A DNA stretch of 64,000 nucleotides from Sulfitobacter sabulilitoris. GTDB lineage: Bacteria; Pseudomonadota; Alphaproteobacteria; Rhodobacterales; Rhodobacteraceae. Positions 20,176 to 29,739 of the stretch are shown one piece after another. A program made the translations under genes and the position numbers. The DNA is taken from NCBI RefSeq assembly GCF_005887615.1, contig NZ_VANS01000001.1:669415-733414 (forward strand), in the 5' to 3' direction. Position 1 is the first letter of the stretch. Each line of letters begins with the position of its first letter. A model generated the notes under the pieces. It saw only the letters and a list, made by a program, of their open reading frames with translations. It was not told where the DNA came from and did not search any database.

Positions 20176-21723
20176 GTGACAACAGATATTTTCATCGGCG
20201 GCGGCGGGCCGGATTACGGCACAAAACAGTTCCTGAACATCGGATACGCCAACCGTCACGGGCTGATCGCGGGGGCCACGGGCACCGGCAAGACGGTGAC
20301 CCTGCAAATCCTGGCCGAAGGTTTTGCCGCGCAGGGCGTGCCGGTCGTGCTGTCGGATGTCAAAGGGGATCTGTCGGGGCTCGCCAAGAGCGGAAGCGCC
20401 GATCACAAGCTGCACACCCCCTTCACGGAACGCGCCGCCACCATCGGCTTCGACGATTTCGCCTATGACGCGTTCCCGGTGACGTTCTGGGATCTTTTCG
20501 GTGAACAGGGCCATCCCGTCCGCACCACGGTGGCCGAAATGGGGCCGCTTTTGTTGGCGCGCCTGCTGGAGCTGACCGAAGCGCAGGAAGGCGTGCTGAA
20601 TATCGCCTTCCGCGTCGCCGACGAGGACGGCCTGCCGCTTCTCGATCTCAAGGACCTGCAGGCCTTGCTGGTCTGGATCGGCGAGAACGCCCGCGATCTG
20701 TCGCTGCGCTACGGCAATGTCTCCGGCGCGTCCATCGGGGCGATCCAGCGGCGGCTGCTCGTGTTGGAAAACCAGGGCGGCAGCCAACTGTTCGGCGAAC
20801 CCGCGCTGGAGCTGTCGGACCTCATGCGCCTCGATCCGCAGGGCCGGGGGCAGATCAATATCCTCGCGGCCGACCAGTTGATGCAGGCGCCGGGCCTCTA
20901 CGCCACCTTTTTGCTGTGGCTGCTGTCGGAACTGTTCGAGGAACTGCCCGAGGTGGGCGACCCCGACAAGCCCAGGCTGGTCTTCTTCTTCGACGAGGCG
21001 CATCTGCTGTTCGACGACGCGCCCAAGGCGCTGGTCGACAAGGTCGAGCAGGTCGCGCGGCTGATCCGCTCCAAGGGCGTAGGGGTCTATTTCATCACCC
21101 AGAACCCCGCCGATGTGCCCGATGACATCCTCGGCCAGCTTGGCAACCGCATCCAGCACGCCTTGCGCGCCTTTACCGCCAAGGACCAGAAGGAACTGCG
21201 CCTGGCCGCACGAACCTACCGCGACAACCCGCGGTTCGACACCGAAGAGGCCATCCGCGAGGTCGGCGTCGGCGAAGCCGTCACCTCGATGCTGCAAAGA
21301 AAGGGGGTGCCGGGCGTGGTCGAAAGGACGCTGATCCGCCCGCCATCCTCGCAACTGGGCCCGATCACCCCGGCCGAGCGCGCCGCCGTGATGGCCGCAT
21401 CCCCGATGGCCGGAAAATACGACAGGCCGCTGGATCGCCAAAGCGCGTTCGAGATGCTCAGACACCGCGCCGAGGAGGCCGCCCTTCAGGCCGCGAAAGC
21501 CGAGGACGCCGCCGAAGAGGCCAAGGAAGCGGCCGCGCGAGAATTCAATTCCGCCCGACGCTATTCCGGGACGGGCGTGCCACGGTCATCGTCGCGCCGG
21601 TCCTCCCGCGACGCGGGCGGCTTCGGCGCGGCGATGGCCCAGGTGGTGATGAAAGAACTCAAGGGCACCACCGGCCGCCGCATCGTCCGCGGCATCCTCG
21701 GAGGTCTGTTCAAAGGGCGCTGA
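20176..21723 (+). CDS. HerA-like / DUF853 family ATPase
   Basis: A 515-residue P-loop ATPase of the HerA-FtsK superfamily (DUF853). Walker A is [10 protein letters not shown], Walker B is [14 protein letters not shown], and [23 protein letters not shown] and an arginine-finger region follow. The C-terminus has an Ala/Glu-rich helix ([21 protein letters not shown]) and a basic tail. I start at GTG 20176 ([16 protein letters not shown]) because the family begins this way; the upstream 37 codons read across a hairpin region. Cellular role not established; unlike archaeal HerA it has no NurA partner nearby. Confidence 0.85.
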   Translation: MTTDIFIGGGGPDYGTKQFLNIGYANRHGLIAGATGTGKTVTLQILAEGFAAQGVPVVLSDVKGDLSGLAKSGSADHKLHTPFTERAATIGFDDFAYDAFPVTFWDLFGEQGHPVRTTVAEMGPLLLARLLELTEAQEGVLNIAFRVADEDGLPLLDLKDLQALLVWIGENARDLSLRYGNVSGASIGAIQRRLLVLENQGGSQLFGEPALELSDLMRLDPQGRGQINILAADQLMQAPGLYATFLLWLLSELFEELPEVGDPDKPRLVFFFDEAHLLFDDAPKALVDKVEQVARLIRSKGVGVYFITQNPADVPDDILGQLGNRIQHALRAFTAKDQKELRLAARTYRDNPRFDTEEAIREVGVGEAVTSMLQRKGVPGVVERTLIRPPSSQLGPITPAERAAVMAASPMAGKYDRPLDRQSAFEMLRHRAEEAALQAAKAEDAAEEAKEAAAREFNSARRYSGTGVPRSSSRRSSRDAGGFGAAMAQVVMKELKGTTGRRIVRGILGGLFKGR

Positions 21724-21735
21724 TGGCCCTTCCAA

Positions 21736-21775
21736 AGGGCGGAAATACCGCCGCCGGAGGCAAGATACTCCTTGG
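21736..21775. repeat. dispersed intergenic repeat, copy 2
   Basis: Inverted copy of the element at 5342-5380: GGAAATACCGCCGCCGGAGG followed by CAAGATACTCC. It lies between the convergent HerA-like and livM genes. Confidence 0.75.
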
Positions 21776-21802
21776 CGCTCCGGGCTGTCCGGCAGCGATC
21801 CG

Positions 21803-21827
21803 CCGCAGCGACGCAAGACCGCTGCGG
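21803..21827 (-). terminator. hairpin after livM
   Basis: Eight perfect pairs (CCGCAGCG / CGCTGCGG) with a nine-base loop, ten bases after the livM stop. No T run follows, so it may be a transcript-stabilising hairpin rather than a true terminator. Confidence 0.5.
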
Positions 21828-21836
21828 CCCCGTGCC

Positions 21837-23141
21837 TCATCTCTCCGGGATCAACCCGCGCGGGCTGAACCGCAGCACCAATAGCAGCACCAGGCCCATC
21901 GTCAGCAGGCGCATATGCGCCGCGCTTTCGATAAGATGCGCCTTGATCGGGCTGCCATCGGCCATGCCGGAAGTTACGAGTTCCATCACGAACAGGCCCA
22001 TCGGTTCCACCTGCACCCACAGAAACCAGATCAGGAACCCGCCCAGCACCGAGCCAAGGTTATTGCCCGATCCGCCGACGATCACCATCACCCAGACCAG
22101 GAAGGTGAAGCGCAGCGGCTGATAGGTGCCCGGCGTCAACTGGCCATCCAGCGTGGTCATCATCGCCCCCGCGATTCCGCAGACGGCAGAGCCCAGGATA
22201 AAGACCTGCAAATGCCGCTTGGTCACGTCCTTGCCCATTGCCTCGGCGGCGACCTCGTTGTCGCGGATGGCGCGCATCATGCGTCCCCAGGGGCTGTGCA
22301 ACGCGCGCTGGCTCAGCCACAACAACAGCACCAGCACCACGGCGAACAGCCCGGCATAGGCGATTTTCACGAACAGCGTCGAGGCGGTGACCGCATCCAT
22401 GCCGTAGCCCGCCGCGCGTTCGACAAACGCGGGGTCGTTCTGCAGGTCGATCTCGTAGGGTGTCGGGCGGGGCAGGCCGACGACATTCTTGACGCCGCGC
22501 GACAGCCAGTCCTCGTTTTTCAGAATGGCGATGATGATCTCGGCGATGCCCAGCGTCGCGATGGCCAGGTAATCGGACCGCAGCCCCAGCGCCGTCTTGC
22601 CGATGATCCACGCGGCCCCCGCCGCCAGCAGCCCGCCCACCGGCCAGGCCAGGATCACGGGCAGGCCAAGCCCGCCAAGATATCCGGTGCCCGCCGGGTT
22701 GACCGCCTCGACCGCATCCACCGCCGGATCGAATATCGCGCGATAGACAAAGAACCCGCCCACGATCAGCACCAGCACCGCCACCGTGCGCAGATGGCCG
22801 GGTTTCATGCGCGTCATCACCTGCACCGCGGCCCAGATCGTCGCCGCCCCCATCAAGAGCGCCGCGATCACACCGCCGCCGCCCGCGGCCCAGGCTTCGG
22901 TGGTGGGCGGCATCGACACCAGAACCGCCGCCAGCCCGCCAAGCGCCACGAACCCCATGATCCCGACGTTGAACAGCCCGGCAAAGCCCCATTGCAGGTT
23001 CACGCCCAGGGCCATGATCGCCGAAATCAACCCCATGTTGAGGATCAACAGCGCCGTATTCCAGCTTTGAGTAAAGCCGGTATAGGCGATCATCACGCCG
23101 ACGATACCAAACAGCAGGGTGTTCTTGAGCGCGGAGTTCAT
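21837..23141 (-). CDS. livM: branched-chain amino acid ABC transporter permease LivM
   Basis: A 434-residue inner membrane permease with about ten hydrophobic segments and the LivM family stretch RSDYLAIATLGIAEII and RMMRAIRDNEVAAEAMGKD (EAA-like loop contacting the ATPases). An extra segment of about 90 residues near the N-terminus (AAVQVMTRMKPGHLRTVAVLV onward) makes it longer than the enteric protein. The start at 23141 follows AAGGGG and overlaps the livH stop by ATGA; a longer frame extending upstream to 23600 overlaps livH and is rejected. Confidence 0.92.
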   Translation of the reverse strand: MNSALKNTLLFGIVGVMIAYTGFTQSWNTALLILNMGLISAIMALGVNLQWGFAGLFNVGIMGFVALGGLAAVLVSMPPTTEAWAAGGGGVIAALLMGAATIWAAVQVMTRMKPGHLRTVAVLVLIVGGFFVYRAIFDPAVDAVEAVNPAGTGYLGGLGLPVILAWPVGGLLAAGAAWIIGKTALGLRSDYLAIATLGIAEIIIAILKNEDWLSRGVKNVVGLPRPTPYEIDLQNDPAFVERAAGYGMDAVTASTLFVKIAYAGLFAVVLVLLLWLSQRALHSPWGRMMRAIRDNEVAAEAMGKDVTKRHLQVFILGSAVCGIAGAMMTTLDGQLTPGTYQPLRFTFLVWVMVIVGGSGNNLGSVLGGFLIWFLWVQVEPMGLFVMELVTSGMADGSPIKAHLIESAAHMRLLTMGLVLLLVLRFSPRGLIPER

Positions 23142-24148
23142 ACCGATTTCCCCTTGAAAAGACCCGTAGGCTTGATCAGCAGCACGATCAGCAGAATGAC
23201 AAAACTCACCGCCAGCTTGTAATCCGTGGACAGCAATTGCAGCAATCCATCGGGGGCAAGGCTGTCCGGCAGCACGTACCCGGCCACCTTCTTCCACGCA
23301 TAGGTCACCGTGACCTCCGAAAAGGCGATGACGAACCCGCCCGCGATCGCCCCCAGCGGGTTGCCGAGGCCGCCGACGATGGCGCTGGCAAAGATCGGCA
23401 GCAGCAGTTGGAAGTAGGTGAACGGCTTGAAGGATTTGTCCAGCCCGTAAAGCACGCCCGCAATCGTCGCCAGCCCCGCGACGATCAGCCAGGTGATCAT
23501 CACCACGCGTTCGGGATTGATGCCCGACAGCAGCGCCAGATCCTCGTTGTCGGAATAGGCGCGCATGGATTTGCCCGTGCGCGTACGGTTGAGAAACCAA
23601 AACAGCAGCGCCACGACGATCACGGCGGTCACCACCGTGATGCCCTGCGTTGTCTTGATCGCCAGACCCTCCTCAAGCCCGGTCATCGCCTTGAAGGTCC
23701 GCGCCGACACGATAAACCGCTCGCCGTCCAGAAAATTCTGATCGTCCGGCCCGATGATGAAGCGCACCAGACCGTTGAGAATGAAGGTCACCCCGAGCGA
23801 CACGATCACGAGGATCACCGGCTTGGCCTTTTGCGCGCGATAGAACCGATACACCATGCGATCCGTCGCCAGCACCAGCCCCATCGTCCCGAGAATGCCG
23901 AACGGCAGCGCAAGCAGCGCGGTCGGCAGCACCCCAAGGCTGATACCCCAGGATTGGAACAGCCATGTCACCAGCACCGTGACCATCGCACCAAAGGACA
24001 TCGTGTCGCCGTGGGCGAAATTCGAGAACCGCAGGATGCCATAGATCAGCGTCACGCCAAGCGCGCCAAGCGCCAGTTGGCTGCCATAGGCCATTGCCGG
24101 CACGATCACGTAATTGGAAAGTGCGATGAATGCGTTGAGAAGGTCCAT
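23138..24148 (-). CDS. livH: branched-chain amino acid ABC transporter permease LivH
   Basis: A 336-residue permease with eight or so hydrophobic segments, starting MDLLNAFIALSNYVIVPAMAYG. Typical stretches are LGVTLIYGILRFSNFAHGD and MRAYSDNEDLALLSGINPERV. Four-base overlap with livM and a three-base gap from livF, so the transporter genes are tightly packed. Slightly longer than E. coli LivH owing to a periplasmic loop around FLDGERFIVSARTFK. Confidence 0.93.
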   Translation of the reverse strand: MDLLNAFIALSNYVIVPAMAYGSQLALGALGVTLIYGILRFSNFAHGDTMSFGAMVTVLVTWLFQSWGISLGVLPTALLALPFGILGTMGLVLATDRMVYRFYRAQKAKPVILVIVSLGVTFILNGLVRFIIGPDDQNFLDGERFIVSARTFKAMTGLEEGLAIKTTQGITVVTAVIVVALLFWFLNRTRTGKSMRAYSDNEDLALLSGINPERVVMITWLIVAGLATIAGVLYGLDKSFKPFTYFQLLLPIFASAIVGGLGNPLGAIAGGFVIAFSEVTVTYAWKKVAGYVLPDSLAPDGLLQLLSTDYKLAVSFVILLIVLLIKPTGLFKGKSV

Positions 24149-24151
24149 GCT

Positions 24152-24976
24152 TCAGCCCCCGAGGAAAGATTTGCGCACTTCGGGGTCTTCCAGCAGGTCC
24201 TTGCCGCTGCCCGAATAAGCGTTGCGCCCCTGCACCAGGACATAGCCCTTGTCGGCGATCTCAAGCGCCTGGCGCGCGTTCTGCTCGACCATCAGAATGG
24301 GGATGCCGGTGCGCGCCACCTCGATGATGCGGTCGAACAGCTCGTCCATCACGATGGGGCTCACGCCCGCGGTGGGCTCGTCCAGCATCAGCACCTTGGG
24401 CTGCGTCATCAACGCGCGCCCGACGGCCACCTGCTGCCGCTGCCCGCCGGACAATTCGCCCGCCGGCTGCAACCGCTTGTCCTTGAGGATCGGAAACAGG
24501 TCATAGACCTGCGCCATCGTATCGCGGAAATCGTCGCGCCGGATGAACGCCCCCATCTCGAGGTTTTCCTCGACCGTGAGCGACGTGAAGATATTCGAGG
24601 TCTGCGGCACAAAGCCCATCCCCTTGGCCACCCGGTCCTGCGGGCTCAGCGCGGTTATGTCCTCGCCGTCCAGCCGCACCTGGCCTTGGCGCACGTCAAG
24701 CATGCCAAAGACCGCCTTCATCGCCGTCGACTTGCCCGCGCCATTGGGGCCCACGATGACCGCGATCTCGCCGCGGTCCACGGCGATCGTGCAGTCATGC
24801 AAGATATCCGGACCGGCGCCGTAGCCGCCCGTCATCGCCTCGCCGATCAGAAAGGGCCCACCGGGCACGGGGCGCGCCGGACCGCGCGACTTGACCGGCC
24901 GGGCCGTGCCCTGGCCATGCGGATTGGTGATCGACGCGTCCTTGTTGCCGCGGTCGCCGTAAGGATCGCTGCTCAT
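24152..24976 (-). CDS. livF: ABC transporter ATPase LivF
   Basis: A 274-residue ATPase with Walker A VGPNGAGKST, signature LSGGQRQQVAVGRAL and Walker B VLMLDEPTAGVSP. The LivF type is shown by GMLDVRQGQVRLDGEDIT. It carries a hydrophilic N-terminal extension of about 45 residues (MSSDPYGDRGNKDASITNPHG... rich in Pro, Gly, Arg) absent from the usual 235-240 residue LivF; a shorter start is conceivable but I see none well placed. Followed by livH. Confidence 0.92.
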   Translation of the reverse strand: MSSDPYGDRGNKDASITNPHGQGTARPVKSRGPARPVPGGPFLIGEAMTGGYGAGPDILHDCTIAVDRGEIAVIVGPNGAGKSTAMKAVFGMLDVRQGQVRLDGEDITALSPQDRVAKGMGFVPQTSNIFTSLTVEENLEMGAFIRRDDFRDTMAQVYDLFPILKDKRLQPAGELSGGQRQQVAVGRALMTQPKVLMLDEPTAGVSPIVMDELFDRIIEVARTGIPILMVEQNARQALEIADKGYVLVQGRNAYSGSGKDLLEDPEVRKSFLGG

Positions 24977-24986
24977 GCCTGTCCCA

Positions 24987-25029
24987 TTTCTTTAGGTTCC
25001 AAATACTCCGGGGTTTGGGGCAGCGCCCC
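24987..25029. repeat. dispersed intergenic repeat, variant form
   Basis: TTTCTTTAGGTTCC, AAATACTCC, then GGGGTTTGGGG and CAGCGCCCC. The tail matches the other copies (GGAGTATTT on the reverse strand) while the head is a CCCCGGAG type that matches the tandem unit at 36643-36730. It interrupts the transporter operon between livG and livF. Confidence 0.75.
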
Positions 25030-25076
25030 AATCGGGTCCGGCCTCGCGCCGCGCGCACGGGTGACGTGACACCCGC

Positions 25077-25859
25077 TCATGCGCCCACCTTGTCCTTGTT
25101 CTTCAGCCCGGTGCCCAGATACGCCTCGATCACCTGCTCGTTGGCCTTGATCTCGTCCAGCGTCCCTTCGGCCAGCACCTTGCCCTCCGCCATGCAGATC
25201 ACCGGGTCGCACAGGCGTCCGATGAAATCCATGTCGTGCTCGATCACCACAAAGGTATACCCGCGCTCCTCGTTCAGCCGGATGATCGCATCGCCGATCG
25301 TGTTGAGCAGCGTCCGGTTCACCCCCGCGCCGACCTCGTCGAGGAACACGATCCGCGCGTCCACCATCATGGTGCGTCCCAGTTCCAGCAGCTTCTTTTG
25401 CCCGCCGGATATCTGACCGGCCTTGTGATCGGCCAGATGCTCGACCGTCAGGAACTCCAGCACTTCGTCGGCCTTGGCGCGCAGCGCGCGCTCCTGGTCG
25501 GCGATGCGCCTGCGACCGAACCACGTGTTCCACAGCGTCTCGCCCGCCTGGTCGCCCGGCACCATCATCAGGTTCTCACGGCAGGTCATCGACGAGAATT
25601 CATGCGCGATCTGAAAGGTGCGCAGCAGCCCCTTGTGGAACAGGTCATGCGGCGGCAGCCCGGTGATATCCTCGCCTGCCATCGTCACCCGCCCGGACGT
25701 GGGTTTAAGAACGCCCGCGATCACGTTGAAAAGGGTTGTCTTTCCCGCGCCATTCGGCCCGATCAGCCCGGTGATCGACCCCTGTTCGATGCGCAGTGTC
25801 GCACCGTCCACGGCGTGAAAGCCGCCGAAGTGTTTGTGAATGTCGTCCACGACAATCAT
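25077..25859 (-). CDS. livG: ABC transporter ATPase LivG
   Basis: A 260-residue ATPase: Walker A IGPNGAGKTT, signature ISGGQKKLLELGRTM, Walker B IVFLDEVGAGVN, with the LivG-type HEFSSMTCRENLMM segment. I start at ATG 25859 (MIVVDDIHKHFGGFHAVDGA) after GGGGATACATC; a longer in-frame start to 25973 adds an unlikely N-terminus. Works with LivF, LivH and LivM to import the substrate bound by the protein at 25986-27176. Confidence 0.92.
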   Translation of the reverse strand: MIVVDDIHKHFGGFHAVDGATLRIEQGSITGLIGPNGAGKTTLFNVIAGVLKPTSGRVTMAGEDITGLPPHDLFHKGLLRTFQIAHEFSSMTCRENLMMVPGDQAGETLWNTWFGRRRIADQERALRAKADEVLEFLTVEHLADHKAGQISGGQKKLLELGRTMMVDARIVFLDEVGAGVNRTLLNTIGDAIIRLNEERGYTFVVIEHDMDFIGRLCDPVICMAEGKVLAEGTLDEIKANEQVIEAYLGTGLKNKDKVGA

Positions 25860-25927
25860 ATGATGTATCCCCGTCGGGCGCGCTGGTTCCGCGCCATGTC
25901 GCACGCGATTTTCGCGCTTGGTTTTAT

Positions 25928-25962
25928 TGAAACAGCCCGAAGCATAAGCACGCCCCGGGCTG
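25928..25962 (-). terminator. hairpin between the binding-protein gene and livG
   Basis: CAGCCCG (minus strand) pairs with CGGGCTG across a 16-base loop and is followed by TTTC. Such a partial terminator would give more binding protein than transporter, a common arrangement for ABC operons. Confidence 0.45.
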
Positions 25963-25985
25963 TTCTGTGTCACGCGGCCAGGGGC

Positions 25986-27176
25986 TTACTTGAAGCCGAT
26001 GGTCTCGTTCTTGCCGTCCTTGACCTCGATCAGGCGGTAGGTGCCCGCGCTCTCGCCCGGTCCGATCAGCTCGACCGCCGATGCGCCGACATAGTCGATG
26101 TCGGTGCCGGCCTTGATCAGCTCAAGCGCCTTGGCCAGCTCGCCGGGATAGATCTTTTCGCCGGGCGCGTTGGCCACGTCGAGGATCTTGCCCGCATACT
26201 CCGCCGGGTCCATCGACCCTGCCGCCTGCATCGCCAGCATGAACAGCGCCGCCGCGTCATAGCTTTCGGGCGTGTAGGGCGATGTCGCGTCGAACGCGTC
26301 GCCGGCCATGGCCGTCAGCTTTTCGATGCCTTCGCCGCCCGAGCCCGCGATCTGGCCATAGGAGCCATCCAGCGGTGCGCCCACATTGGCGGGCAGGCTG
26401 TCGCCGATCATCCCGCCGGGCAGGCCGAACGTATCGAATGCGCCGGTGTCGAGCGCCGCGTTGATGATGCCCAGGCCACCCTGGTCCAGGTATCCCGCCA
26501 CCACGAGGATATCGCCACCGGCCGAGGCCAGCGCGCCCATCTCGGCGGAATAGTCGGCCTTGCCGTCCTCATGCGCGGCCACGATCGTCACTTCGCCGCC
26601 CGCGGCCTTGAAGTTGCTCTCGATCGCATCGGCCAGACCCTTGCCGTAGTCGTTGTTGGTATAGGTCAGCGCGATGGATTTCACGCCGCGGTCCATCAGG
26701 ACTTCGGCCATCACTTCGCCTTCGCGCGCATCCGACGGTGCCGTACGGAAGAACAGCCCGTTGTCTTCGACCGTGGTCAGGCCGGGCGATGTGGCGGAGG
26801 GCGAAATCATCACCATGCCGTTGGGGATCGCCACGTTCTGCAGGATCGCCCCTGTCACGCCGGAACAGTCGCCACCGATCAGGCCGTTGACGCCCTCGGC
26901 AATCAGACGCTCGCCGTTCGACGTGCTCAGGCCGTTGTCGATGCAACCGGTGTCGGCGCGGATCGGTGTGACAGTGGCGCCATCCAACAGCATTCCACTG
27001 TCGGTGACTTCCTTCATGGCCAGCTCTGCACCGGCGGCCATCGGGCCGGTCAGCGATTCAATCGGGCCGGTGAAGCCGATCAGAATTCCCAGTTTCACTT
27101 CTTTTGCATGGCCCGCCGCAAAGGCGTTCGTGGCCAGCAGTGCCGCGGCCGTTGTGGCCATAAGCATCTTCTTCAT
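25986..27176 (-). CDS. ABC transporter substrate-binding protein (LivJ-like)
   Basis: A 396-residue periplasmic protein: signal peptide MKKMLMATTAAALLATNAFAAG followed by KEVKLGILIGFTGPIESLTGPMAAGAELAMKE, the start of a type I periplasmic binding fold (Peripla_BP_6). CIDNGLSTSNGERL and ALTYTNNDYGKGLADA are typical of the Leu/Ile/Val or urea/amide-binding group. A GGGAGAG ribosome site precedes the ATG. First gene of the liv unit. The transported molecule cannot be told from sequence alone. Confidence 0.92.
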   Translation of the reverse strand: MKKMLMATTAAALLATNAFAAGHAKEVKLGILIGFTGPIESLTGPMAAGAELAMKEVTDSGMLLDGATVTPIRADTGCIDNGLSTSNGERLIAEGVNGLIGGDCSGVTGAILQNVAIPNGMVMISPSATSPGLTTVEDNGLFFRTAPSDAREGEVMAEVLMDRGVKSIALTYTNNDYGKGLADAIESNFKAAGGEVTIVAAHEDGKADYSAEMGALASAGGDILVVAGYLDQGGLGIINAALDTGAFDTFGLPGGMIGDSLPANVGAPLDGSYGQIAGSGGEGIEKLTAMAGDAFDATSPYTPESYDAAALFMLAMQAAGSMDPAEYAGKILDVANAPGEKIYPGELAKALELIKAGTDIDYVGASAVELIGPGESAGTYRLIEVKDGKNETIGFK

Positions 27177-27342
27177 GTGGTCTCTCCCGTGTTGGAACTT
27201 AACGTTCGGAGCGGAGCCTATGCGTGATGATCTTAAAAGAAAAGCGTAATCCTGCGCCGCGCGGACACACCGGCTCGTGACTGGACGCAGGCGGGCGCGC
27301 TCCTATCTTTTTAAAGACGGATGACGACAGCAGGAGCCCGCG

Positions 27343-28467
27343 ATGACCCAAGCCACAGCCACCCTGATCCCCAGAACCCTGGCGGCCCTCGCCCTGGCGT
27401 GTCTTGGCCTGGCCCCTCCGGCCGCCGCACTCGAAACAAGCGCGGGCGAGGTCACGCTCTCGCCCGTGATCACCGGCCTCGACGCGCCCTGGGCGCTTGC
27501 GCACCTGCCGGACGGCGGCGCGCTCGTCACCGAACGCGGCGGCCGCCTGCTGCTGTGGCGCGACGGTCGCACGCAGGTGGTCGCCGGCGCACCGGACGTC
27601 GCCGCGATCGGGCAGGGCGGATTGCTCGATGTGACCCTCGCGCGCGACTTCGCCACCACCCGCACCGTGTTTCTCACCTATGCCAAACCCCAGGGGCGCG
27701 GCAGCGGCACCGCCATGGCAAAGGCCCGCCTGTCGCCCGATGGCGATCGCCTGACCGCCCTGACCGAGCTGTTCGCGATGTCTCCCGGCTCCAGCGGCGG
27801 ACGCCATTTCGGCAGCCGCGTGGTCGAGGCGCGCGACGGCACCCTGTTCGTCACCATCGGGGATCGTGGCGACCGACCCGCCGCCCAGGACCTGTCGCGT
27901 CACAACGGATCGATCGTGCGCGTCACCCGCGACGGCGCGGTGCCCGCCGACAACCCCTTCGTCGGGCAACCCGGCGTCCGGCCCGAGATCTGGTCCTATG
28001 GCCACCGCAATCCACAGGGCGCCGGCCTCGCACCCGATGGCACGCTCTGGACGGCGGAACACGGCGCGCGGGGCGGCGACGAGGTCAACCGCATCACACC
28101 CGGCACCAACTACGGCTGGCCGGTGATCTCTTTCGGGCGGCATTATTCCGGCGCCCGGATCGGCGAGGGCACATCGAAACCCGGCATGGCGCAACCCGCG
28201 ATGTACTGGGATCCCTCGATCGCGCCCTCGGGGCTTTTGGTCTATGACGGCGCGATGTTCCCCGACTGGCGCGGCGACCTCTTCGTGGGATCGCTCAAGT
28301 TCAACTACATCTCGCGGATCGAGGTCAGCGGCGACAGCGCCCGCGAGGTCGAGCAGATCGCCTCGCCCGAAACCGCCCGCGTGCGCGACATCCAGCAGGC
28401 GCCCGACGGCAGCATCTGGTTCATTTCAGTGGGCAACGGCACGATATACCGTCTCGCCACCCCCTGA
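27343..28467 (+). CDS. PQQ-type sugar dehydrogenase, secreted
   Basis: A 374-residue exported protein: signal peptide ending near residue 29 (ALACLGLAPPAAAL) then a six-bladed beta-propeller of the glucose/sorbosone dehydrogenase family. Family marks are GLDAPWALAHLPDGGALVTERGG, GQGGLLDV, GSRVVEARDGTLFVTIGDRGD, YGHRNPQG, ARGGDEVN and GTNYGWP. PQQ and calcium would be bound in the central cavity. No PQQ synthesis genes lie here; the E. coli homologue YliI also lacks them. Followed directly by an intergenic repeat. Confidence 0.9.
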   Translation: MTQATATLIPRTLAALALACLGLAPPAAALETSAGEVTLSPVITGLDAPWALAHLPDGGALVTERGGRLLLWRDGRTQVVAGAPDVAAIGQGGLLDVTLARDFATTRTVFLTYAKPQGRGSGTAMAKARLSPDGDRLTALTELFAMSPGSSGGRHFGSRVVEARDGTLFVTIGDRGDRPAAQDLSRHNGSIVRVTRDGAVPADNPFVGQPGVRPEIWSYGHRNPQGAGLAPDGTLWTAEHGARGGDEVNRITPGTNYGWPVISFGRHYSGARIGEGTSKPGMAQPAMYWDPSIAPSGLLVYDGAMFPDWRGDLFVGSLKFNYISRIEVSGDSAREVEQIASPETARVRDIQQAPDGSIWFISVGNGTIYRLATP

Positions 28468-28505
28468 TCTTCTTGGGGTCGGAAATACTCCCGCCGGAGG
28501 CATAG
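28468..28505. repeat. dispersed intergenic repeat, copy 3
   Basis: CTTCTTGGGGTCGG, AAATACTCC, CGCCGGAGGCATAG: an inverted copy of the element at 5342-5380, located between the convergent PQQ dehydrogenase and GlxA genes and starting at the dehydrogenase stop codon. Confidence 0.75.
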
Positions 28506-28541
28506 GCGACGCCGAAGGCGGCGCACACAAAGACCGGGCGC

Positions 28542-29546
28542 TTAGAACGACAGCCGCGCGGCATGGCTGCCGCGCTCGCGGTAGGGCGTGGTGTCGTAAT
28601 GCGCCCGGTAGCACTTCGAGAAATGCGAGGGCGAGGCAAAACCGCAGGCAAGCGCCACGTTTATCACGCTCATGTCGGTCTGCATCAGCAGGTTGCGCGC
28701 CTTTTGCAGCCGCAGTTCCATGTAATAGCGCTTCGGGCTGCGGTTGAGATACCGCCGGAACAGCCGCTCGAGCTGCCGGGTGCTCATGCCGACGTCCTTG
28801 GCCAGGATCGACGGGCTGATCGGCTCCTCGATGTGGCTTTCCATCATCTGGATGACCTGGCTCAGCTTGGGATGCCGGACACCGATCCGCGTCGGCACGC
28901 TCAGCCGCTGGGTGTCCTGATCGGTGCGGATCGACGAATAGATCAGCTGGTCGGCCACCGCATTGGCCAGATCCTCGCCCTGCTGATCGGCAATCAGCTT
29001 GAGCATCAGGTCGATCGACGATGTCCCCCCCGCCGTGGTGATGCGGTTGCCGTCGACCACGAAGACCGACTTCGTGAGGTTCACATCCTCGAATTCCTCG
29101 GCAAAGCTGTCCTGGTTCTCCCAGTGGATCGTCGCCTTCTTGCCGTCCAGCAGCCCGGCCTTGGCCAGCGAATAGGCCGCGGTGCACAATCCGCCCACCA
29201 CAAGCCCCTTGCGGGCCTCGCGGCGCAACCAGCCCAACAGCCGCTTGGTGGTCGCCGCCTGCACGTCGATGCCGCCGCAAAGCATCACGACATCATCGCG
29301 CGACAATTCATCCAGATCGCCATCCAGCTTGAATACCGTGCCCGCCGAACAGCGCACGAAATCGCCGCCTTCGCCGACCAGCCGCCATTGATAAAGCTCG
29401 CGGCCCGCCATGCGGTTGGCGATGCGCAGGCTCTCCAGCGCCGCCGCGAAGCACAGCATGGTGAAATCTTCGAGCAGTACAAATACGAACCGCTTCGGCT
29501 TGTCCGCAGCGGTCGGCGTTCGGGAGGCTGGACGCGGGTCTGCCAT
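28542..29546 (-). CDS. GlxA/GbdR-like AraC family regulator
   Basis: A 334-residue regulator: N-terminal DJ-1/PfpI-like domain (about 18-185; FVFVLLEDFTMLCFAAALESLRIANR, GGLCTAAYSLAKAGLLDG with the nucleophile-elbow Cys) and C-terminal AraC double helix-turn-helix (about 225-325; LAKDVGMSTRQLERLFRRYLNRSP and VALACGFASPSHFSKCYRAHYD). Members such as GbdR control choline, betaine or carnitine use; the target here is unknown. Convergent with the PQQ dehydrogenase and divergent from the DAHP synthase gene. Confidence 0.9.
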   Translation of the reverse strand: MADPRPASRTPTAADKPKRFVFVLLEDFTMLCFAAALESLRIANRMAGRELYQWRLVGEGGDFVRCSAGTVFKLDGDLDELSRDDVVMLCGGIDVQAATTKRLLGWLRREARKGLVVGGLCTAAYSLAKAGLLDGKKATIHWENQDSFAEEFEDVNLTKSVFVVDGNRITTAGGTSSIDLMLKLIADQQGEDLANAVADQLIYSSIRTDQDTQRLSVPTRIGVRHPKLSQVIQMMESHIEEPISPSILAKDVGMSTRQLERLFRRYLNRSPKRYYMELRLQKARNLLMQTDMSVINVALACGFASPSHFSKCYRAHYDTTPYRERGSHAARLSF

Positions 29547-29739
29547 CGCGGGTCCCTTCGTAAGGTATTACCAACCCTCGCGCAGCGTCGCACAAGGGCT
29601 TGCCGGACCTTGGTCACGCTCGTCAAGCGACGTCAAGTGGTCGCAAATCGGATATGGTCACGCCTGTGCAGCTTTTGTATAGAAGGAACCGCAGCTTCGC
29701 CTATTCCGGGTGGACTGGCCCAACGACCGGAGACACACC

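Noticed and set aside
19955-20182. Small leftward Cys-rich protein
   Set aside because: The frame runs straight through a terminator-like hairpin and overlaps the HerA-like gene start; no ribosome site before the internal ATG.
23142-23600. N-terminal extension of LivM
   Set aside because: It lies entirely within livH; the ATG at 23141 has a ribosome site and the usual four-base overlap.
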